DNA from: Oscheius onirici
Taxonomy: Eukaryota > Nematoda > Chromadorea > Rhabditida > Rhabditidae
Assembly (NCBI GenBank): GCA_932521025.1
Contig: OW051473.1
Span: forward strand, 7,192,001 to 7,256,000
Length of the DNA stretch: 64,000 nt
Direction of reading: 5' to 3'
Position numbers and translations under genes: made by a program. Below the pieces are notes generated by a model. It had not been told where the DNA came from. It did not search any database and was given only the letters and a program-made list of their open reading frames with translations. Below are positions 54,926-64,000 of the stretch, piece after piece (position 1 is the first letter of the stretch; each line of letters begins with the position of its first letter).

Positions 54926-55407
54926 ACACAATCTTTTAATGCTAGCCGGTTATAAAGGGATGACGTATACAAAAGTGAACAGATCAAAATACGATGTGAA
55001 ATTTTCCGACACGAACATCTTTTTGTCCTAAATCGAAAGCGATCCTTGGACGCTTCAGAAACATATATAACTGCTGTTTTTAGTGTATTCTGTTAAAATC
55101 GATATGCGTTCATTGGATTCAAAAAGCAACTTCTTTTGTCCAAAACTACATCTGAAATTTTCGAATTACTCTTGCTGTCCCACTAACGTCTATTAATATA
55201 AAAGTTTTGGTATTTCCGAATTACCGTAATGATTTATACATTTTTAAGTAGAAAATCAGCCAGTTTCATCTGGTCTCCAAGTTTTGACAACGTTAAGAGC
55301 AAGCTCACGTGTCACCGAAAATGACCCGACGCACGACACTCACAATTCCATATTTGTTTATTTTCTGTTTTTGTCTCTGATTTCCAGTATTTTTACGCTT
55401 TTCAGGT
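54926..55407. other. Upstream region of EXOC1
   Basis: AT-rich DNA between the transposon remnant and the EXOC1 start. A T-rich TTTTCAG at 55399-55404 is three bases before the start codon and may be a trans-splice or 5' UTR acceptor. Nothing else is seen. Confidence 0.55.
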
Positions 55408-58400
55408 ATGTCAGCCTTAAGAAAAGATGTGGAAAGAAGCTTGTTCCAAAGTGATGATGAACGCTGTCAAGCAATAGTTCACGCAGTAAAAATTGATGGG
55501 AAGAAGAAGAAACGCCCTACTTTTTTCTGTTTGGCAGGTATTTCTTTCATAATTTATATTTCTGAGTTACTTTTTAGTCACTTTGGAGCATCCTATCTCT
55601 GTTAGATTGTATCTTGTCAAAGGAGAACGTGACGACATTTACAAAAAGAAAGAGCGTCATAATTTGAGAGAGATCAAAGAAGTTGACGGCATCAACCCCA
55701 AGAAGGTAATGGTTTTATACACATTTTTAGGGGTTTTTTGCGAAGAATACTGTATTCTTTATTCGAAAATGTGTTTCAGGTTTCTACCGATTTCCGCATC
55801 ACTATCGGAGATCGTCGTCTTTTGGTCAGTGCTGCAAGTGCAGAGGAGAAGGATGAGTTCATTCGCGAGCTCTACAAGGTAGTCAAAATCTTTTTTTTTT
55901 ACATTTTATGGTCTCAGCTGTCTTCGCAATATCTTCCCGTTCAAATGCCCGATTTTTGCAATGTGTCTCTCCCAGTGGACAACAAAGAAGATGCTGTAAT
56001 AGCTATAGAAGTGGATCATATTGTCCCTGAAGAGGTTCATCATGATTATCAGGTAAACAGTCTAACATACTGTTTCATAACATTGTTTCAGCCTATTTCT
56101 GCCAAGGAAGAGGCAGATTTTCGTCGTTTGCTTGCCAAAGCGGAGATTTCAATTGGGGATGCCGACAAATTTGCAGAGGTTGTTCTAATTTCAGTTCCTT
56201 TTTCAATCGCTTGTCAGATTCTCACATCTCAACTTCAATCACTAGATGGTGCTAATATTGAATCGATGCTGGGAAGTGAATTGGCAGTCAACCAACTAAT
56301 CTCGACCATTGATGCTGCCCTGGAGCATATTGGTCAGCTGGAGAAACAGGTCGATTCTTGTGATGAGATTCTCTCAGTAAGATATATTTATTAAATTTCT
56401 AAGGTGGTTTTTAGACTGTTCGTAATAGTGTTGAATTAATCGAAGAGAAGGACTCACTATCAGTGACTGAACGAAAGAACAAGGAAAAACTTCGAGAGCA
56501 ACTAAAAGGCTTTGTCGCTGCTCTTGATGCTGTCACTGATCAGCATATCCGGACTCTTGAAGAGGCTCGCCTGGATGACGCTGCCACGTGAGAATATAAT
56601 TTAAAAGTTTTTATTTGTTTGACCTATAGTATCGCCCGATGTGCCGAAGCTGCTCGAGCTGTTTCTCATTTTTGGCATGGAAATGTTCCGAAGGCTATGC
56701 TGCAAATGAAGGCCTATCAGGATAGAAACAAGAAGTTAGACATCATCGACATGTTTGTGGATCGACTCATTTCACACTTTACAGCTCTTTTCAATAATTT
56801 GGTAAGCGACTATTCTTTGTATTGTTTAAGTTTTTCTTTCAGAACGAGCTGACCTCCACCCAAGATTGGCATCGATTGTCTATTCCAAAGCAATCTCAAC
56901 GGTTCCGAGCACTTTCTCCGCTAGCAGAACTTATGAATTGGCTCAAAGTCAACAGGTTTTCAATTTAACTAAGTTTTATAGTGAAAATTCAAGACCTGGC
57001 CCTTATCAAGCAGCAATCCAACGATATGTTGATGCCACTAAGCAGCTCTACCGCCGTCTCTTTGACCAATTCTTTGCCGCTATCAACACCGAAGTTGGGA
57101 AGCTGGGAAAGACAGCAACTTTGTCGAATAAACATACTGGTGACGCCTCGCATGAAACTGAACAGATTTCAAACGTAAGGAGCTTACTATTTTATTGTAA
57201 GTCTATGTTCAGCTCATCGAAACGGTGCTCGGTGAATTGGGACCGATTGTGGAGATGGAACAGAAGTTTTGTGTCCGCTTCTTCCATATCAACTCGGAAC
57301 TTTTAGCTCAAGCTGAAACTGGATCTACTGGATCGGGAGACAGTTCTTCTCTGGGTAAATTTTTTGTATGCTTATCCTAACAAAAGGTAATCAGGAGGAA
57401 GGAACGTTGAGAAGTTTATGAACGAGCAGGTCCGAAATGTTATGGCACCTTTAATGGATTCGGTAAACGAGCATCTGAAGAAGTTTGCCGAGAATATTTG
57501 CAAGCAGAATCCGAGCAATGTTCTCATCCTCTTCGTCATCTTGTCAAAGAAAGTTCTCTCTCCAACAGATGCCGGTTCATATTTCTCTGTCACATTCGGA
57601 ACACTCGTCGTCCTGATCAAGCGACAATTCGACTTTTACATGGTTAGTTGCCCTCGTTTTAATTACCTTATTTATCAGGAAAGTGAAGGCAAAGCGTTCA
57701 GTGACGTTAAGCTTCCTAAGCGAATGAGAGTCGGCATCATTCCTCAAGTCCAACAAATGGCTGATTTAATCCGAAATGCTGAGAAGATTTTCGGAAAGGC
57801 CGAAAGACGAACGGATTTAGAAAAATGGTTACTCAGGGCAATGATCAGATAATGCCAGATGTTCAGGTACGCTCACTTCTACCGATGTCTGTCTGAAGGA
57901 ATCAACAAGGCTGCCGTCAGCCCATATAGCAAGTCTCCTCCTGCTGTAGTACGCTTTGAGAACTATCATCAACTTCATTGTAAGTTTTTCACATTTCTGT
58001 CTTAACAAACGTTTAGCAACCTTGTATGAACTGAAAGTGGGAAGTTTGGACAATCAGAGAAAGGACGCAAAACGATTGAGAGATGAAAACATCACAACTT
58101 ATGTTAAAGAATCACTGGGAAAGCCTCTGGAGAAGGTTCAAAACTTCTTCGACGCTATCCAAGAAACCATCGCTTATCGAGGAATCAAGCCAGAGGAGAT
58201 CTCCTTTCAACAACAATTCAGCAGGGTTGAATTGAAAAGAGTATGTGTTCACAAGAACAACTATAAACTGTGGTTCAGGTCATAGCCCAGTATCCTGCTA
58301 AAGAGGTGAAGAAGGGCTTGGAACAATTGTACAAAAAGGTGGAGAAGCATTTGATAGAGAACTCGTCACTACTTCAGGTTGTCTGGAGAGAAATGCAGGT

Positions 58401-58572
58401 ACGGATAATCACGTTTTGTTTTAGTTAAATATATCTTCAGGAGCAGTTTATCAACCAACTGCAAGAATACCAGAGGGTACTTAAAGAGTGCTATCCTGGT
58501 GCAAGCATTGACCTCGAAGTCTCTGTGGACGAAGTCCTACGAATGTTCTCCGAAATTGCCCAACAGCACTAA
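55408..58572 (+). CDS. sec-3: Exocyst complex component 1 (SEC3)
   Basis: Subunit of the eight-part exocyst that tethers secretory vesicles to the plasma membrane. About 17 exons with short introns give roughly 850 residues (human EXOC1 894). The N-terminus [20 protein letters not shown] and the [20 protein letters not shown] stretch match the EXOC1 start. They lead into the PH-like domain that binds PI(4,5)P2 and Rho GTPases in yeast Sec3 ([20 protein letters not shown]). A coiled-coil region follows (about 56100-56600), then long helical repeats (e.g. [34 protein letters not shown]). The end [20 protein letters not shown], then FSEIAQQH, matches the EXOC1 C-terminus. Start at 55408, just after TTTTCAGGT; stop 58570-58572. 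No break or missing domain is seen. Confidence 0.95.
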
Positions 58573-61500
58573 CCATATACGTGTACATGCTCAGAGATAT
58601 AATTTATTTTCGCTTTACGTTCTGTGATAGCCTCACTGGATAAAGGATCGCTCTCCAATTGTTCATTCAGGAAGTGCCAAAATCCCGAAAGAGGCAGAGT
58701 TGAACCTATTTGCCTCGAACGGCGTTCAGTTGAAGAATGACTCTTTAAACATGCCACTATTGAGTCTTCTCGACACATCTTCTTTTGTTCCACTGACGTC
58801 GAGAGAATATGTAGGCGTGAAGAGGTCCGATTTCCTCTCGGGAAACAACTGGAAGCCCGGAGAGAGGGCTTTAAATCTGCCCATCCAGTTCATTCAAATA
58901 CAGCTGTCAACTCCATCCCACACGCTTCAATTAGTCTCTTCCAAAATTTAAGTTCCTTCTCCTAACCTAACCCAAAACCGCTGAGATTGATCCCCGTCCA
59001 CGGACATGAGGGATAAATGACCCAATTACCATGAACGGCGTTCATTGCCCAACTTCCAAGGCCGGACTCTTCTGCTCCCACACTTTCAAAAAACTTGCAA
59101 GATTGGGGTTCCACTCATCTCTTTTTTTTCTGCCGAATTCGTAATTGGAAAGACCCTGTTAAATTAGTGGCTCGAAATGTGATTGCGAGTCACATGCATC
59201 GAGCCGTTGAGGTCGTTAGAGGGGCGGGCAGTCCATCTTTCAAAACTTAGATGACCGTCTGGGTCTCCGGAAATCGCATTCGCCTTTTGTGGTATCTTCT
59301 ACTTTCCTATAGTTTTTGTTGAGCTTTGAAACTTGATTCTTCTTCCGTCCCTTGTGTATTTCATATTTTCTGCCCTAGCGAAAACAAAGTGACAAATCAT
59401 TTGGTCCAGATCCGGGCCACCTTAATTTCTTTTCGATCTTCGGCCGTCATTCTTTTTCATACTTCCGCATGATGTATCGAAAAGTGTTCTTTCAATTGAC
59501 CGGACGCGCTCTGTTTCCGGAACAGTAGTCTTCTATGAAGAGTCCAATGAATCAACCTTTCAGAATGTCTTCTTGTCTAGTGGCACGCTCCTCGTCTCCT
59601 AGCTCCGATGAAGTAGAATGTATTGATATGCTCAATCCAATGCCATCCGACAACACCCTGCCACTCATCAGCACGACATTAGGAATGCCAGCTACTGTGA
59701 GTTCATAGAGACCGAAAAGTATTCAATTGTCCTAATGACGCGCAGTTTCACGGGTGGCCAGGAAGTTAGTTTCAGAATGTAAGCAAACACAATATTTTCG
59801 TGTTGCAATGTGAAACCGACTTCTGGGGCTGCTAAATGGGCTGGTAGGCTATTCCCTTTGGAAAAGACAAAACCACGACTAGCAATCCGATTTGACACCT
59901 CCATCGCGTAGGCGCCAAGTTGATTTTGAACGATGACTCCCTTAGTACGTCGCGTCTCAAAATAGAACGACGGATGGCAAATTTAGCTGCAGCAAGCGCA
60001 ACAAAACAACTAAAACGATAAACAGAGAACATGACGGAGTCTTCAGATAAAAACCATGGATCGACCAGTGATCTTATGCATGGCGCCTGTTCATCGGCTC
60101 AGTCATGAGGACTCGCTCACCTCGGAATTACCGGATGCACCTGAGCACCTGGCTGACAAGTTTAAAACAACAGATCTCAAGTAAATATAGCTATTCTTTG
60201 AGGGAAACAGCAACAACAACACTCAACAATTAGTGATAACGGTAGATATTAACTCAAACCTTGCTTCATTTGCCTGGGCAATCTAGTCAGTGATTATTCA
60301 GCATTTGTCATAAACTGAGACACGTCAGTATTTGAATAAACAGTCCACGGTTTCTTCTTCTTTTGTCTCATAGCCGACATTCTTTATTGGTGCTTCATTG
60401 TTTCGTCCTTTTCTACTGCTATTTTCCAAGGAATGCACTGTAATAAAGTTTCAAAACTGGTACATATTATTTGCGAAGACATTTGTACCTATCCGTGGGT
60501 GTCGCTGTCCTTCTTTCAGTTAGCCCAGATGCCGTACTGGCTACGCAAATGACGCCTTTTGTCAGCAATGAGCATTGACTGCAATGAGCAAGTTCTTGAA
60601 CATCTCTTTTGTCAAGATTTCTAGAGCGAGAAGAAAGGTCGTTTCCGGCTGCGATGTGCAGATCGTAGATGGCCTTCTCGAACAGCCCTTCTGTAAAATT
60701 GCATTTTGTGGTATGGTCGTTGGAATTAAAAGCGTTTTTTTGCCTGGTTGCCCTTTTTCAGTTCCTTGATCAGTATGCTGAAATTTTTAACAGTTCTCGG
60801 ATAAAAAACGTTCTTGAGGAGAGTGAAATGCAAGCATATTTTAGGAGAACCCGCGCGCGAACAATGTTAGAACTGCAAACGTAGATTTGTTTCAACAGGG
60901 GAAAGTATAGATATGCTGTATAACTATTATGACCCTGAAGGCGTTCCATGTTCTCGCCTTTTTAGTACCTGCCTTTAAATTAAACTACCAAAGTGTTAGC
61001 CTACGAACCCTCACTGTTTGAAAATAACGGAAAAACTGACCGTCGTCGGGCGATGCTGGTTCCAGTGACCAGAGGCTCAGCGAAGCGAGCCTTCTGCAAT
61101 CACTTGGTAGAAGTAAAGAAAAAAGTAGACACTACTTAGAGTGCATATTGGGAGAAGACATTGGAAGTGTAGCTTTGGAACTGAATAGCAATTAAAAGAG
61201 AAACTTTCGTATTTTTGAACAAGTTGCAAATAATTTGAGACTTTTGAAAAACGTGACTTCAAATAACAATTGAAAATTGAAAACGAAAACTTTTCAGAAA
61301 GTCCTTGTCAACTGTTGTCAAAGTCGAAGTTTGAAGTAAAGAACAACCTAGTATTTAACAGTCTGGTTTTTCGAAGCGATAGGAGCTAAAAATAATGGCA
61401 TTATTAACCTAGACCAAAATGTTGTCAATGAGCAACGCAACCACTGTGTCAAGTTCAAAATTGCCATCATCAATGCACCAGTCTCATATTAAGGTCGGGA

Positions 61501-64000
61501 TTATGAGAATTGAAGGCATCTTCGCCTGTTTATGTCTGTTCCATGTTTATGCTTGTACTATTTTCCTATTATCAGTGACTGGTTTCATTTCGAACATTTG
61601 CAGTTTCAGTAGACTTGACTATATTCACCTTCTCCATATCCCCAGTATCTAAAAAATTTAGAGAAAGCTGTCTTCAAACGGAAGAATGGAAAGAATAGGT
61701 TGTTTCCCTTCTTCCAGCAAGCGTTTTTGTTATGCGCTAGTTAAGCCCGCTAAAAGTCATTTGCAAATTGGGACAGTGTCCTTCCCTTTCGTCGTCTCTT
61801 CAAACAACAACTTTTCCTAACAAAATCTAGTGTTCGGTTTTCTTTGAAAAAAAAAGTACCGCCATGACCAAACGTCGGTAACAGCACTGCGGGAGAGTGT
61901 TTTTCGCTTTCAAACATCGCCGTTCGCAATAAGGTCTTGTTTATGTATTGTAACCAGTCAAACTGGATAATTTAATCAGTTTTGATCCTGTTCCTCCCCT
62001 CAAGTACCCTGACCCTTAAAGCTGGTGGACGGTGGAGATAAAGCAGAGCTGACAGATGATCGAGGGGGTAGCAATTGCCTTCAAGATGATGCATGTTTCT
62101 GGCGAATGGGTCACAGATGTAGCTAAGAGCATACTCCTACACCATTCCTAATGTATTCCAATTCGTACATACATTTTTACGAGCTTGAATCTAGGCGTTC
62201 ACAGAACACACTAAGTGATGCTTTAGAACACGGTAGAAGTTCTCGTTTTGTGACTGTCCGTTTATAGCAATACATCCACAGAAACGGAGAAAGCACTCGG
62301 TTCGTCAGAACGTACGGTAAAAAGCAGATTGAGTAACAGATATATGTTTTTACCAATTAAAGCTGGACTCAAATGATTCAGTACAAAAACAGTGCAAAAC
62401 AGCCTTGGTGCGAAAGATATTCTTATCTAAATTGCTCCTTCCACGAAGCAAACATTAACCTATTGAAATGGGATGTTTTGAAGAGGATCACGATCTGTTT
62501 AGATTTTGTTTCACAGAAGGTGACGCATTCCTTTAAACAGTGCGTTGTCGTTGTCGTCTGTTCAGAGGAATAAACATTTTCTATTTTTCATTTATCTCTC
62601 AAAAACTATGAAATAATATTCAAAACCATCTAACCTGCATTTTTCTGTTGCAGACAATTTGGCCTACAATAATTTGGTATAAAAGCAGTACCCAAACAGC
62701 ACTTGATTTTTCACAATCTTGAAACAGAAACAGCGCTATATGTGCTTGAAGCTGATACCCTTTTCATTGTGCGACTGCTAATCCTCTTGATTTCCGCCGA
62801 AAGCAGTCCTCCCATTCAGAGCGCGCGAAGATATCTCCACGCACAGTATGGAGTGTTATTAAAGAGGACTGAGGTCGGATTGCGCGCTCGCCTCGACTGA
62901 CCTCTCTCCTGATCACATAATCGATCATTCTCTCTCATTCCACGCCACTCTGCTCTTTTTGGAGAGAGGGCTGACTAATTTGGCGCTTCGGCAACAGGTA
63001 AGTTCATTGCTATTGTTACAGAAAACCGATCGTTCGCTGTCACGATATTTCCGTTCAATCTGCAGGTACGAACTGAAAAACAAGCCATTTCTCAACAACC
63101 TAGCTCGATTTGTACAATTGATCTGACAGCATGCCATTGAACTCTTCCCTTCCATTCAAATTACCGCATCCATATAACCCGGACAGTGGGTGTGATTTAC
63201 GACCAGTCTCCCATGGTCGAACGTCTCTGTGCTGATGCCTTTTTGATGACCGCTAATGCTTTCTCGTTTCCTTTAGTAAACCGCCCACAAAATGAGTCGA
63301 GTGGCTTAAAAGCCCTTTCCCACAGTACGAATGTTTTGCATGATTAAGAGCACGATATTCTGTTTTGTGACGCAAAGGGCTGGGGTTGTGGCGGTCTCGC
63401 TCTCTTTCGTAGTGTGCCATATGGTCAAAGATGCATCCTTGCCTCCTCCATGAAGTGTTTGTGTCAAAAGAGAGGGCACCGCTTATCACTGTAATTGCTT
63501 CTAATCCACTTTTGCGTCTCTGAGTAGCTGTTCATTAAGTTGACCTGTCACTCAGTTTACCATTGTCTTATACGTGTCGTGTTGATTTCCGGCCCACCAA
63601 GGCGCTGAGCTGTGCGTGCAATTCTGTTTGGTCAGCTTGTCCGGCCATGTGTGGGTAGCTACTCTTACACGAGAACGCTATGCTTCTTTTTGCCCACGAC
63701 CTTCCAATCAGTTGAACGCTATCATTTTCGTGTTACGATCTGAAAAGGTGTCACAAAACTTTGTGGCCGAAAGGGGGACGCTTCTTTGAGACCCTGTTGC
63801 GCATATGATGGCTATTGCTTCCCCCTCTTCGGCACTTTTGTCGACTCTCCCACTGTGAGGGGATCCTCACAAGCTTAAGCATCTTATAAGCCTGTTCTGT
63901 AATTCAGTTAGACTAAAAGCCTTCTTACTGTATGCTCTTTTTGGGTTCAGTTGTTGCTTCAGAGCTCTATCTAGCTTGATTGGTCTGTACACGTGTTTGT
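58573..64000. other. Right flank, no gene recognised
   Basis: About 5.4 kb after EXOC1. Open frames are short and lack family motifs. Both strands are open over 58569-58951, but I cannot match either to a protein. The EXOC1 3' UTR lies at the left edge. Control regions or far 5' exons of a gene beyond the window may be present. I see no tRNA, rRNA or clear tandem array. Confidence 0.55.

Noticed and set aside
58569-58951. Opposing open frames after EXOC1
   Set aside because: Both strands are open, neither has a recognisable motif or good exon partners; not enough to call a gene.

Overview
The window looks like genomic DNA from a nematode, most likely an enoplean/dorylaimid worm of the Trichuris type. 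The reasons are intron-rich protein genes with very short introns (mostly 37-60 nt, GT-AG), T-rich splice acceptors a few bases before several start codons (compatible with spliced-leader trans-splicing), and an abLIM/UNC-115 gene and a DUF268 gene, both typical of nematodes. The species assignment is inference; no database could be searched. Exon boundaries were worked out by hand from reading-frame phase and family alignment from memory. No bacterial features, CRISPR arrays or rRNA genes are seen.

Layout. 1-5.9 kb has no recognisable gene. 5.9-8.0 kb (minus) is ethanolamine-phosphate cytidylyltransferase (PCYT2). 8.0-16.2 kb is a long gene-poor stretch that probably holds 5' exons and control DNA of the next gene. 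16.2-23.3 kb (plus) is a T-type (Cav3) calcium channel alpha-1 subunit, the largest gene here. It carries a tandem pair of interchangeable exons for the domain II pore turret. 23.7-24.3 kb (minus) is a possible small Cys-rich/acidic gene. 26.3-27.6 kb (plus) is a single-pass membrane protein of unknown family, followed closely by a plus-strand gene at 27.9-30.2 kb whose C-terminal half resembles CASC1/DNAI7 (IC97).

31.2-41.0 kb is a run of minus-strand genes: a large protein with MBT-like repeats and a long Pro/Gln-rich region, a membrane-anchored DUF268 protein, a small acidic protein of unknown function, and a cytosolic CAP protein (GAPR-1/GLIPR2 type). 43.0-47.0 kb (minus) is the actin-binding LIM protein UNC-115/abLIM, with three LIM domains and a villin headpiece. 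49.9-53.5 kb (plus) is SKP1 followed 150 bp later by the acetyltransferase GCN5/PCAF (KAT2), arranged like a two-gene operon. A decayed mariner/Tc1-like transposase end lies near 54.5-54.9 kb. 55.4-58.6 kb (plus) is the exocyst subunit SEC3/EXOC1. 58.6-64.0 kb has no recognisable gene.

The genes are mostly housekeeping and neuromuscular or cell-shape functions: phospholipid synthesis, exocytosis, ubiquitin ligation, chromatin, actin and calcium signalling. They do not form one pathway. The most interesting element is the alternative-exon cassette in the calcium channel. Its exon lengths are such that skipping both exons gives an immediate stop and including both shifts the frame, so exactly one must be chosen.
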